64,000 nucleotides of DNA from Liolophura sinensis (taxonomy: Eukaryota > Mollusca > Polyplacophora > Chitonida > Chitonidae): contig NC_088302.1 in the NCBI RefSeq assembly GCF_032854445.1, positions 46,416,645-46,480,644 on the forward strand. Reading direction: 5' to 3'. Numbering within the stretch: position 1 is the stretch's first letter; each line of letters starts with the position of its first letter. The translations under genes and the position numbers were made by a program. This document shows positions 1-12,699 of the stretch, piece by piece. The notes beneath the pieces were generated by a model, which worked only from the letters and a program-made list of their open reading frames with translations, made no database searches and had not been told where the DNA came from.

Positions 1-904
1 CCTTTACCCAATGTTAATTGACGCAATGTTTAACTTCAGGCTTTCATGTGTTCAAGCGCACAGGGAGTTTGACTTTATCTATATCTATGCGCAACTTTTA
101 TTTTTTGCGTTTCTTTCATTTTAGCAGTGCAAGTATGATACATACTTCCTACAATGTGACAGGCCTTATATGCCGCATCTGTATCATACAACGTTCACTT
201 GTACTTGCTTTACCTTGCGATATACAGCTGACACGTGGGTCTTGGAGTATTAGAGCACCATGTTGTAAAGCATGGAATTTTCTGGGTTATTGACAACCTT
301 CCTTCGCAGTTGGTATCGATGTATTTATTTTGGTCAGAACCACATGAAGGGATGTCGACTGGCAACAGTGTCAGTGCTATGCCTCGTATATCAGCACAAG
401 TAGGAACCATATCATGACCGCGAAGTTGTACAAATTTGGTACCATAATGGGTTTAGTTTTCTAATATCTCTTTTCGCCTACATTCTCATTATAAGCCAAA
501 TGTATGACCAGTTAAGATAATTTATACCTGTTCGCGTGGGTGTAGTCCAACAGACACATTGGATATCTCTGGGAAATAAATGACTTGTGAATCAAAAAGA
601 ATTCCTCAAATTCATCATTCTAACCCGATTTGTCCAGCAGCATATCTTGAGACGCCATCATTCCATAGAAGCCGGCTATGTTACCAGCGCGACAGAAAAT
701 CTAGACGCGACACAGAAACGTAATGTACCAAGGAGCTATTGGAATCAGCTTTTTGAAGTCATGTGAAAGGCGTATGTCTAGTTCATTTGTACGTCTTCAG
801 GCGCTTTCTATTATAGAACAAATAATTTCCATAAAATTAACACCTCTTAAGCAGCATCGCCTAAGTTTTGAGTAGTTCTCAAACCTATGCTGCCTAATAA
901 TTTG

Positions 905-955
905 CTATTATCATCACTGCATTTTTTAAGTCTAATTCTGCTTGATCCATGGAAC
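905..955 (+). repeat. interspersed repeat B, short fragment
   Basis: atcatcactgcattttttaa and tctaattctgcttgatccat match the 5' third of the repeat. Confidence 0.5.
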
Positions 956-1659
956 TGTGTTTGAATTCCTGACAGCGTCAGTCAAGGATGGAATCTCTGT
1001 TCTCCATCACGACATATTACTCCATTCTCAGTCATACCAGAATTCTCGCGTGATTAGACCCACGGCCAATCTGAGAACCACACTCTGTCATCAAACACAT
1101 GAACCTATCATGGGTTCTTTTGTTAGATATCTGAATGGCGATTTTATCGGGTTTACGGCAGTTACTCTGAGGGGATTAGATGAGTTAAGAGGAATGAATG
1201 ATTACGGCTTACTGGACGCAGGTTCCTTGACTGGCAGTATTTCCGTCGTATCATGGAAAGAGCAAATATAAGACAACCGGAGGATGCCTTAAATGTGCCT
1301 AATCAAATTCCTCGGTGTTTTCTCAGCTGTGTACTACTTTTCACCGAGGTTGAAGGTCTAGCATAAAGTGAGTAGTTCAAAGAAGCAGTCATATCATGAC
1401 CGTGATGACATCCAGTGTCGTCATAAGTCACCCTGTAACAACGATGGTGGATGCTGTGTTGCAAGGGCGGTGTTTAGCATCTCTCGGGAATCTGCCTGTC
1501 CAGGAATGTCCAGTGGTATCGTCTAATTCATCCAGACATTATAAGCCTACGTCTTTGCTGGAATTGGGCGCGTAGTAATACTCGGGTTGCTTTGAAGGGT
1601 GTGGTTAAAAACGGCTAACATATATATGTTGACGGGGGCTTGAACATTTGTTATGGTTG

Positions 1660-1935
1660 ATGATTAATTGATTGATTAAAGTCTTACTCAAGAATTTTTC
1701 ACGTTTTTCTATTGGTTGAGGGAAATGGAGTTCCCAGGGTAAAACACTGACTAATTTGCTCAGACTTGCACAGCATACTGGTGGAAAACAAGTGGTCTTG
1801 AACGAAGACAGCGCAGACAGCCTTACGAGCGCCGTCCATTACTTATTATTTCTAAGGCCACAAGAACAGTGAGAGTTACTCTATAAATTCGCCTTCCAAG
1901 ACCGGGACAGTTTCTTCCACCTTGGCTGACTCGTT
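1660..1935 (-). mobile_element. SINE-4 copy, degenerate
   Basis: Tail-side gattaattgattgattaaag, tcttactcaagaatttttca, then ctggtggaaaacaagtggtc and gccttccaagaccggg. Shares blocks with 36233-36560. Confidence 0.65.
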
Positions 1936-1984
1936 GCGCTTTTTGCCAGTAGTTTCCAACCATATTATTTTTCTCCTTGTTTAA

Positions 1985-2180
1985 CGTTATACTTCATAAT
2001 GTTTCACTTATATGATGACTGTCAGTTTTATGGGCGGGGCAAACCGGAATGTAAACCAACAGCCTTTGGTCCGTTATACTGTGCAAATGGCCACACGGGC
2101 GTCGTCCACCTTTTATTGTCAACAAGGATCAATAACCACTGAGATCGGGTGAATCTACAAATTCTCCGTCCAGTTGCCAG
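1985..2180 (-). mobile_element. SINE-4 copy, degenerate
   Basis: tttcacttatatgatgactg, tcagttttatgggcggggca, ccggaatgtaaaccaacagc, cactgagatcgggtgaatct resemble the 36233 copy. Confidence 0.55.
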
Positions 2181-5100
2181 CCACAGTAACTACAGTCAAC
2201 AACTCCTACAAAGGGAGACTCGCGGCCATTAGACCACAGAGAACACATCAAACAAATCAGCATTACTGGTCTGTCCTTGGCGTCATCGTGTAACAGCCAG
2301 GCATTGTTCTTGCCATCCAATCCTTTGTTGAGATAAAACATTGTATAGAATCACAATTTACCTCCAAATCTATATCCACTTTTTGTTTTCTTACGTCCCC
2401 ATTCAGAATCGTGACTCAGCCAGCATTATAGCGGATTAATTAATTTGATTTTGTATTGAGATGTCCAAAAGCATCTTTTCTGTTAATCCCGTTGACTTAC
2501 CGATGGCTTTCCTGACAGGATAAACTATTTTCCATGTATACATATCTATTCACTCATCAACAGTTTCATTACCTAGTGTTACGAAACTGATCGTATTTCA
2601 TGTTTACCATGCTCCTCGTTTTCTGTCTTTGTTAAGAACCAATCCCCTTTTTGGGCCGGGACAAAATAAATTGCCATTTCAACGTTATCACTGATCAGTC
2701 TCATTAATCCGCCTTTATGTTTCAGTAATCCATTAAAACCAACTAGACATTAATGTATTAACATAATTATTTTATTATACCGTAATCACGGAAAAAGCGA
2801 TAATAATTCGGATAATGTACGAATCTATATGTTACTCCATATGAATAGTAATTAGTTTTTAATAAGGATTATTAATTGGTAAAACGAGTAGATAATTCGT
2901 ATACACGAAATAATAACCTCTATGATAGAGTATTATTTATCTTTCTTATTTAGTATTTTTAAATACAGATACAATATGTTCCATTTGCTCCGTAAGTTAT
3001 TTCACCCTGTGAAACATTGTTTATACTTGACTTTTTCGGACGTTGGGATAATGTATCCGTAAATAGTAACACGTAAGCATATACATATAGTAACATTAGC
3101 TGAGAAGGGTAAAATTAATTTTTAGGCAAAATATATTTTTTCCACCTATTGCTATGCATTTTTCTTTACTTTAAATGTTCCTTTTAGGACTATGTAATGA
3201 GGTAAATGGGCACAGCCAGACGGCTATTACTATTTTGTGCTCTAGACGCGCGAACAGACAAGTCATACGTTGTTTAACACTGGAATTACTTACCAAGATA
3301 GCGAGACGAATGGCGTAGTTAATGGAATATGATATGAGTGCATTGGTTATGTATTGGATGGACACGGTTTGCAGACAGGTAATCTCACCTCTCTGAACCA
3401 TACCAACTGGTGTGTGAAGTGTGTCTGTAGGTGAGTACGGTTGGCAGTGAAGCACCTTCCACCAATAGAGAAGCACAACATGCAATTTCAACTTTGTCAT
3501 GAATTTGTTTACTTGATTTGGCGTTTAATGACGTGTGTAGGAATAATTCGCATGCACACGTGTATTCCACTACTGTCCTGGAAAAGGATTGAAGGGGATA
3601 ACACTGGGCGTAGAACGCTTACGAAAAGACGGTTGTATATTTCTACAGACAGAATCATATCACTGTTCTGTGAAATCGAATTTTGGACAAGGTGCCAAGT
3701 ATGGAGGTTGGTGCAACGAATAAGTTCTCCAAAACACGCACCTGAGCTTATTCATACGGTCATAACATGCATGATTCTAGAGACACATTCTATAAGGACG
3801 TCGAATTCAAGTCAAATTCAATTACAACACTCTTAAGTATAAAAAATTAAATTCTCTGAATTCACAGATGTTTTAGCCGACGAAAAGCAAACAGCGACGA
3901 ACAGCGACGAAAAGCAAAATTAGCTGTTCACTTCTGCCAACTCAATGCAGGGTAGCACACATAGTTTTAACATGACCATCTAAATTTATGATGACATTTA
4001 CTTTCTGTAATAAAGCTTAAAATATAATATAACTATATCTAGGTTTTCTGAAATATAAATCAGCTTAGATAAATTCACTTGGGATTTAAACGTATATTAC
4101 GCCAGATTTATTTTTAAACTTCATTTGAAAGGTGCTGTTAAATGTGTGATCGGGGTTCGATCGGTTACACAAAAACTCTGTTCAAAAGGTAATTCTACTC
4201 TATTGGGGAAACACGAAGATTGCAAGGTAACTTAGAGTCTATTGTTTATTGTAGTCACAAGGATATTAATAATGGTATACGAACGTATAGAATCCCTTTG
4301 AGAAATATAGATGCTTCCGATCCATAACCCATGAGACTGTTGCCGTAAATAATTAAAATGAGCCTATCCATTGCTCAAGACTACACTAGGTGACTTTATT
4401 AGTTTAAAAGTTTCCAAATTTTCCGTCTTCACATTGTTCATCGTACTCTCCATTAAAGACAAACGTGGGAATACATCAGGGGCTCTGTACACGACAAACG
4501 GCAATTCTGCAGGGCAACAGGTCTTAGAAGAATTCTCATTGCTCTAGACATGAACCATCCACACTGCAACTTCATTACAAACCGGAGTTTCCACAGGCAG
4601 CTTGGAGTCAAAACGCAGACCCCATTGTAAACAGCCAGCGCAGTCTTGTGGGAAAAAAAGCCGTTTACTTGGTGAGAATACCACGAATCCAAGCAAATTG
4701 TACGTGCCCTTTCCTCCTGTTGCAATAGTTACCGGATGCTAGCCAGAGCGATGTTTATCGGTGGGAATTTATTGGTGATCGGTGCTGTAGAGTGGTAGCC
4801 CAGCTGTATTCGTAGGCTGTCCCTGCTGGCTGAGTGCTCGACAACCCGGCACTGCAGGTCCAATGCCTATAGCTATCGCGCCCTTTCATTACGAAGGTCT
4901 GGGCCGATATCGAGTAGGCCCTGCTCCATCACCTCTGACGAACAGAAACGTTCAGATCGTCACACCACCTTTTCTGGCGCCTGGAAAATCCACGCTGAAC
5001 TTGTTAAGATTACGGGAGATTTAGCGGTATATCTGCGGTAGTGCAATAGGAGGTCGTCAAGCAGTTGACGTGTCAGGATATATATGGAAAGATGTGCTGA

Positions 5101-6119
5101 AGTCTGAGTTGAACAGATTCTTTTTAGCTAGTTCTCTCGTCATTACGCCTTCTTTTCTCAGTCTCCGGAAACCAATTCCACTTGTTCATTATTTATTCTG
5201 CTGTGGAATACCATCGGAGTTTGCTTACACAGGGAAGAGGAGGATTGGACTTTCAGTATACTTCAGAAGTTGGGTAAGTCTCTCTTGATTGATTAAATAT
5301 GAGATTTTGTGTGGATACAAACTATTTGTCAGAGCAGTGTTTAATGGTACATGGATTAGAGAAACCGATGACTCTTTTTCGCCAGTAAACGCCAGTAAAA
5401 TTCGCTGGAATTACCGATATAACCGATGTGTACTAAAGTGAAATGTCTAACTACAGGAAATATATCAGTTCATTTTTTCTAGAGTTAGTGTTTTTAAGGC
5501 TACGAAGTGTATCTGGTTTTGTTTACCCATGCGTTACTGCTATGTTAAGCATGCCATTGTGCCAGCCTGTAACTGACATTGATAAATTTGTCCTTACCAC
5601 AATAGATGGCTACATGTGAACAGATATCACATTATTCTTGTTCAATAGAGACTTGGCGTGATAGACTTCCATTAGGAAAATACATTACTCGAACTAGCCT
5701 GGTTTCCTTATTATACACGTACGTTCATCTCGGGTCATGTACGTTCTCGCCATCAGCAATATGAATCAAATTTCATGTCAACATCTCGCTAAAGGTCAGT
5801 CTCTGCCAGAGCGGTATTCTATCCCGCAAATGCTGGTGGCAGCACTTTCAGGCGATCTTCCAGCAGTATGAATTAAGCGACATCATAGCAACACATTATC
5901 ATTATTGAATGTCAGTTGAGTACATGTCACCAACAAACCAAGGCTTAAAGACAAAAACGATGTCTACGATAGATAACACTATGTAGTCCATCTGGAGGAC
6001 TGCTTTTGCCGCCTTGATTCTGTTTGAGGAATGACAAAGATATCACCTAAAGTACAGTACTGGATTTAGAAAATATCTCGACTGTCCTCAAAAATAATTG
6101 TAAAGTCTTTTAGAATTTT
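2181..6119. other. no supported gene or element
   Basis: AT-rich noncoding sequence. ORFs up to 131 residues (3441-3836) have no recognisable motif, bias or splice context. Confidence 0.5.
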
Positions 6120-6322
6120 GGGTAATTCTGTACCAGAGACGTCTAATAAATGTCTAATTACACTTAGCATCAGTATATTTATAATAAGCAATGGTGGTAG
6201 AAACCATTGAACCATTACAAAAAAACCCAACTGGGCAAAATGTCACGAAACCGGACATAACCGGTTCGTGTGATCATTTGCCAAGTGTCACACTGTGGCC
6301 GTTGCTCTAGCTTTACTCTCCG
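6120..6322 (+). repeat. interspersed repeat B, degenerate
   Basis: ctgtaccagagacgtctaat at the start and gtgatcatttgccaagtgtc, gttgctctagctttactct at the end. Confidence 0.7.
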
Positions 6323-7799
6323 GGTTGAAGTCTGTTATGTTTGATTCAACTGCTTTAGTCTGACAGTTACAAAGAACATTGTAAGTGCTGAAAACTTAAG
6401 TGCACATCTCGGCAGTAGTTTAATGTTCAAGATTCGTGGCTGAATGAGCCGCCAGTCAGCTGTGATATTTATTTAGCACACAAAATATTAATAGCTGTGT
6501 GCATCTTTTCTCGCATGATACGTACGGACAAAGTGACTTAGTTAAGTGATCCGCTATGTTAGACTGCGTGGTCACAATGTCGTTTATGCAACGCAGAAAT
6601 AGGAGATCAGTGCTTTTTTAATCATCAGTATTCAAATATTTGATTTGGGTGCCGACAAACCTGGATTGCAAACACACTATCTGACTTCATTTTCGTATGT
6701 CATCAGTGCATACTGTAGGATAATGTTGACAGACTCGTTGGCATCCATATAATTTAGCTAAGCATTCACGATCTAAGATTACGTCAAAATGACATTTGTT
6801 GTGCAAAGACAGACAACAACGGCGTTTTTGTGACGTTAATATTGTCCTATTCTGAAAGAAAGTATATCGAACGGAAGGACAATCAGATACGGTCTTTTTG
6901 TAATATCCCGCTCATAGCCACAAGAGTAAACTGTGATTGGTAGAAATATAAGATAATACAATCGTGGTTCCTCGGGAATATGAAAATCGAGGATCAATTA
7001 TCTTGTCTCTGGTCTATCGTCTTTACAGCTTCTAACTGGTGGGTCACCCGTTGGACGGGTTCATGCGGATCAATACGAATTATCGCTGATATCACTTAAA
7101 AATAGGGCGGATTCTAGAGGGATGTACGCCGAATGAAAGCTTTTGGTCAGAATCAGCAGTCGGTTAAGTGAAGGCTTTGTGGAAATTAGTGGTCCACCTC
7201 GCTTTATCTATTAGTCGGACTTCCATAAAACCGAGAGCATTACCATTCCCTGCCTGCCGTTGGTTTTAATCTAGCGCTCTCCCCTCCATACCCAACAAAA
7301 CCTCCATGAGGAACTCAAAAGGCCAAAACGAGCAGGTCGCTAAAATAGGACGTTGGCCTCAATAGAACGGCAATGTAATCTGAGTTATCCCGCCTTGATA
7401 TCCGGATGGCAATGTTCCTGAACAACTAGACTTTATTTAAACTCTCTGACCTTAGCAACAAAGGGTATGTGTGAAATTAAGGCTTTGCTCCACTTGTTTT
7501 TCGAAAATTAACTGTCAATCCGCAAGTTATAAGTGTTTGAGCTGTTCAGAGACGGGTTACTGCGGTGGAACTGCTATATCCAGTTAGCGTTTATACTGAC
7601 ATCAGGTGAAACATTGTGAGGCTGCAAATGTAAATTGTTGCGTTTCATTTCTGCTTGTACATGTTGATGCTTGAATGAAAATAATGAACTGTGAAGAAAT
7701 TTTACTCCTTGATATGTATTTGTGTATCTATACTGAAAAAAAAGAAACTTCACATGTGCCTTGTTCGGCATTGTTGTATGTGATTGCATGCTAAATGTG

Positions 7800-8050
7800 A
7801 TGACAACATGATTTCTGGACCAGTGACGTATAATAAATTGCGGTTAACATCACTGTATTTTTTTTTACCTTATTCTGCTTAAGCCATGGTGCTAGGGGGC
7901 GTGTAATTTGCCACTATTTATGCATTTACATAAACAGTTAAAATAAAACCCTGAATGGGGTAAACTACCAGAGGCCGTATTTCACCGGTGTCGTGTGACC
8001 ATTTTCCAGCTATCACACTATCGTCGCTGCTCTGGTTTTACTCTATGCTG
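7800..8050 (+). repeat. interspersed repeat B
   Basis: ttctggaccagtgacgtata, taataaattgcggttaacat, tctgcttaagccatggtgct, agggggcgtgtaatttgcca, gaggccgtatttcaccggtg, cgtcgctgctctggttttac. Seven copies or fragments occur on both strands. No coding and no clear terminal repeats. Confidence 0.88.
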
Positions 8051-8309
8051 TACGTCTTTAATTAAATTATTTATGTTCTAAACATAGCCATATAGAACGA
8101 AGTGCATTGATTCGTAGATAAATCTAGTTTTTGGACGTAATGAGCGTGCATGAAAACAGGATCAGGGCTTGGAGCACCTTCCACAGTGATTAGTAAAATG
8201 GTGAGGTCACTTGTTTTGATTTCACAGGGACTAGCCATCTGTACTGGAACTTGTTCAGTAACGCTTTTCCTCTCTCATCCACAACAGCAAGCCAACGTTG
8301 TCTCATTCA

Positions 8310-8835
8310 CTACCTAACATCCGTGAACACAGCATTGGGCAATCTATGCCATTGATGTACCACCATGCCGCCCAGCTCTGGAACATTCTGGGGTATACGG
8401 TGTTCGATGGGCTTGAAGTCAGGTGATCTCGATGGCCACTCATTGACGTCAATACCCTCAATTTGCAGGAAATGTTATGTCAAAACAGCTGTTTGTGCTG
8501 TTGCATTGTCATGTTGGAATTGAAGGCCTGGATGATAAGCAACCATGAACAGCACCAGGTCTGGGACAAGGATCTGGCCTCGATATCCCGCTGGTCTGGG
8601 CAGTTAAGTGAGCCTAAGGAGTACTGGTTAAGGTTGTGGTCGTAAAACGATTACGCAAATGACGTAGCCGAATTTGATTGTCTTCGGTATGTGCCGTCAG
8701 TCGTGGCCCTCCTGACCTGGGGTTGTGAGTTTTCCGTCTACTGCTTCTCATGGCACGTGAAACTGCGACACTGGAGGGGCCAACTTAGAGCATGCCAACT
8801 GCACGTTCACCTTCAACATCTGCAAGGCGTGGCAT
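8310..8835 (-). pseudogene. Tc1/mariner-like transposase, internally deleted and stop-ridden
   Basis: Minus-strand translation gives recognisable Tc1-type blocks. The start is MPRLADVEGERAVGML, followed by a helix-turn-helix-like stretch VGPSSVAVSRAMRSS. Next come GGPRLTAHTEDNQIRLRHLR (second DNA-binding motif), then GYRGQILVPDLVLFMVAYHP, FQHDNATAQTA with the second catalytic Asp, and WPSRSPDFKPIEHR with the third acidic residue. In-frame stops follow ML, TSTP and AVLT. A full Tc1 transposase is about 340 residues; this is about 170. The part between the DNA-binding domain and the second Asp, including the first catalytic Asp, is missing, so it cannot be active. Terminal inverted repeats were not found. 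Confidence 0.8.
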
Positions 8836-9505
8836 GAGAATCATTTGTCTCTCAAGGATTGCTAACGTGTTTTTTCTAATCACTATCAAATTGTGCACAC
8901 GTTTTGGTGCTCAACCACATTAAATTGTGGTCACGTCTCGCAGTAGTGCAGGATCGCGTTTTCACGAAAGAGCGTGCTGCATGAACCCGCCTGGTTCACC
9001 ACAATGCGATGGTCTGATGCGTCAGGTTAAACCTGGCCTATATTAACTGTCTTGTGTTACACATTTTCAGTAGAATTCATTTCTCCAAGTGTGAAGTTTC
9101 GTCTTTTTTTTAGTACAGTATGTTTAACTGGGGCCAAAAGCCTTATCCAAAAAATTGTTACTTAATACGCTGCCGATCAGTTTCGTGCCTGAGATAAACC
9201 ATGGGCCTTTGTGATGATAATTTCACTAATGACGCTTTTGTTTGGGAATTTAACTTTGGACATTGCTTTACCGGTGTACGGCCTGACTTGTGATTAGATA
9301 CTTCTCTTACTAGTTGCCAAACAGGTAAGTGGCAAACACATGTGACCTACAAATTAATGTCACCTGCAAGGAACCACTTGTAATATCACATACACGATCA
9401 CATCAGTGCTAGTGCCAAAGGAACCCCGAAATTAGCTGTTCTAGGCTGGGATTGGACTAGTATTTCGTGTGTCAATTTAAATACAAGCCGTGTGGGATAT
9501 ACCAC

Positions 9506-10121
9506 AGTAAATGATGACATGTGTTGTTGGATAACAGTACTTGATGATAGGTGTAGTTCCAAAAAAGCAGTTGATAATAGATGTCAAAGCAGAAGAGTAG
9601 TTGATGATTGTTATAGTTGGATACAAGTAGTTGATTATCTGTTTCGTTGGAGCAGTTGATGATAGATATGGCTGTACAAGGACAGTTACTGATAGATATG
9701 GCTGTACAAGAGCTGTTGGTGATAGATATGGCTGTACAAGAGCTGTTGGTGATAGATATCGCTGTACAAAAGCTGTTGGTGATAGTTACAATGGAATAAT
9801 TGAAGATTGCAGTTCTAAAAGAGTATTTCATGACAGGTGTCGTTGGATAAGAGTAGATAACGATATGTGTTGTTGGATAAGAGTATTTAATGATAGTTGT
9901 CGTTGGATTAGAGTATTTAATGATAGATGTCATTGGATCAGAGTATTTAATGATAGGTGTCATTGGGGCAAAGTAATTTATGATACATGCATTTGTCATT
10001 TGATCCGTTTAGTAACTGTACCTGTCATGTGCCGTTGGTAAAGAATACTTTGTTATATGTGTCATTCTATTGGAGTGGTTAATGACAACTGTCGTTGGAG
10101 AAGAGTATTTGGCAAACTCAT
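9506..10121. repeat. 30-bp minisatellite, about 20 degenerate units
   Basis: Units such as gatagatatggctgtacaa plus gagctgttggt at 9690-9780, and tttaatgatagatgtcattg plus gatcagagta at 9915-9960, all spaced 30 bp. Because 30 is a multiple of three, both strands carry long frames made of 10-residue repeats. This explains the 175- and 136-residue ORFs, which I do not call genes. Confidence 0.9.
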
Positions 10122-11153
10122 TATATACAAAAAGCCATTTTCTAGCACACTCCCTGTAAATCTTCCATCGTCGATTCAATTATATTTTATATTCCATGAA
10201 AACGACAGAACTAACAATGCTTGCTGATAATACTTGAAGAATTACCACAAAAGTCAGACATGTACCCGTATTTTCTATGTAGGGTATTCAGTAAGTTGCA
10301 AACACCTACTGTACAAAATATTTACCGAAATTTTACGTTCCTTTAGTCGAATCTGTCCAAAATCATTCCCAACGTTACAAACAAACATGTGTTTGTGGCA
10401 GTTCATTTTTTTCTGTTGTGGGAAGTACCTAACAGAACGGAATTCTGCTGTGTTGTTTTCCATGGCTCACGCCCTAACTGTTTTCGCAAATACAAAATAC
10501 TACAGCGTAGTAAGTAAAACAGTCAATCACGCACACGTTTTTTTTCTTTCTATTTCTCATTTTAAAACGGAATTGTGTATCTTTCCACCAAAAAACGCCC
10601 AACTTTGGCTGATAAATATTTTACAATACTTGAGTTGTTTCCCAGTTTAATAATATTTTAAAGTTAAATTGCCTACCATATTTTAGTATGGTGTTGTCCA
10701 AGCACGAAGGCATCATTGGCAAAATCCTCAGTAAAGTGATGTCCATCTGTATTAAATCTAATATGCATGAACCTGATGGTAAATTTTAAAGTCTGCCCAA
10801 GAATAAAGAAACAGAACTCCAATTTAACAAACAGATAAAGCAAAAACTGCTGCAAACTGGATTAGGCTTTATCAGAACATGGTAGGGATGATAACTGTCT
10901 GTAATGATACAGTCTAGAGGGTCATCGCGTTCAAAATGGGGGTTATATACGACGGAGACTGTTCTCGCTGTGCAATATTCGTTGAGACTAGCATGTCTGG
11001 CCTCAGAACTCGGCTGAGTCTCTTGAGCCGAGTCAGGTGTTACCTGCTAATATTAAAGCAAGAATTCCAGTCTACCCTTGAGGTTCACAGATCTTCAGGG
11101 TCCGTGAATAATTCAGTGATGTCCTCTTAACTCTACACACCCAACATTCGGCC

Positions 11154-11254
11154 TAAACGATTCCTTTCCTCCAGAGCCTTGAGACAGGGTAAGCTTTGTC
11201 ACACCATGGTCTCAAGACGACACACAGCATGTACGTACTGGAAGGAATCGTTTA
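11154..11254. repeat. nested inverted repeat (potential hairpin)
   Basis: Outer arms taaacgattcctttcc (11154-11169) and ggaaggaatcgttta (11240-11254) pair with one bulge. Inner arms cttgagac (11178-11185) and gtctcaag (11209-11216) pair inside them. Confidence 0.75.
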
Positions 11255-11604
11255 GATGGCTTGACGGACTTCAAGTAACAAAGAAGAAATCAGAGAAAAA
11301 GGAAGTTTTGTTATAAATGAACAAGAATATATAGGCTAACATTGAGGATTTAGGGATCAACGCTGAAAAAAGGAAAATTGTGAAACGCTACACCGCATAG
11401 TATAGAATATACGCTGTTTTGAAACCACAGTCCAAAAAACATGATGATCATACTGATGGCCATGCTTTTAATATCGATACATTTTAGAAAAAAACCTTCC
11501 AATACCACCTACTGACCCCCCACTTCAGGATTTGGATGGAAACCATTAGGCCTAAATAGCCAGACTTATCACATTTGCGTGTGTCAAGAGCTACATTGCT
11601 CTGG

Positions 11605-11815
11605 ATTTATTCATTTCATTGGTGCTTTGCGCCGTTAGCAAGAATATGTCCCTGACACGATGGCATTCTAGCAGTATGGTGGAAGGAAACGGACAGAGCC
11701 CGCGGGAAGCCCACGACCATCCCCAGATTGTTGATAGATGTTCCCACGTACGACCGACTCACAGCGACCGCATTGGTGAGAGTAATTCTATTGTCCTAGC
11801 ATGCTAAGCACTCGA
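11605..11815 (-). mobile_element. SINE-1 copy
   Basis: attggtgctttgcgccgtta, gcagtatggtggaaggaaac, cccacgaccatccccag and tcacagcgaccgcattggtg are recognisable; diverged. Confidence 0.8.
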
Positions 11816-12487
11816 CCATGCACTACGTCAGCACTACGTCATGCAATCCAGACCTAACATTCAGATGACTTTATAGGGTGTTTATAAAATAATGTGAAAA
11901 TGGAAGGGAGACACTATAATCAGTTGGTGCCTTAACCTTTCTCCATGTGGGCGGGTTTGACATCAAAAGTCCGCTGCAAAAACTAGTCTTAAAATGAGAA
12001 CAGGTTTCTTGACTGTAAATATCAACGGGGTGTCCTGAATGTGTTTCATAATCGTGTTTAATCCCGCTTACCTGGTACCAGCGGCGTGTATTCATCGTGT
12101 TGAATAAAATCGTCACGTTGGACATGTGAACGGTTGCAATCAGAGAGCAACTGAGACAAAATTGATTAACATTGTACGCGATTTGGATGCTGATTTCATT
12201 CATCCGACCAGGGCATTCCTCACGTCTCCGTCGTCATTGAAAACTCTCGACTGCCTCTGTTTGTATAAATCTGTCATAATTTCTCACTTTATATGCTTCT
12301 TAGTTCTTTGGTGGTTTGTGTTCAACGTTGTATTGGAACTTTGTCGTGCGATTACTCACCTGGCATGTGTATTTTCATTGACGGATAGTGTACGAATGTC
12401 GTTTGTGACGCATTGAAAGACTTAACTGAAAGACTTTTCAGTGTTGATGTCAAACTTACGTATCTGCGAGTCCAGCAAATGAATACC

Positions 12488-12650
12488 CTTACTGCATGTT
12501 ATCTTTCTGTATGTTAACTCACTGCATGTTAACTTACTCCATGTTAATTTACCCCATGTTAACTTACTGCATGTTAACTTACTGTATGTTAGCTTACTCC
12601 ATGTTAACTTACCCCATGTTAACTTACTCCATGTTAACTTACTCCACGAC
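12488..12650. repeat. 15-bp tandem repeat
   Basis: About 11 copies of catgttaacttactc (variants with g or ccc at the end). The 15-bp period gives 5-residue repeats in both overlapping open frames, so these are not treated as coding. Confidence 0.93.
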
Positions 12651-12699
12651 TGTTGTTGATGGTGCTGTTTCGACATTTTCGTGTCACCACCCTCTACCC

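Noticed and set aside
3441-3836. 131-residue plus-strand ORF
   Set aside because: No motif, no splice or promoter context, and overlapping frames on the other strand.
9472-10041. 175- and 136-residue repetitive ORFs
   Set aside because: Both come from a 30-bp tandem array read on opposite strands; no non-repeat domain.
10234-10650. 138-residue plus-strand ORF
   Set aside because: No recognisable domain, AT-rich chance-like composition, competing ORF on the other strand.
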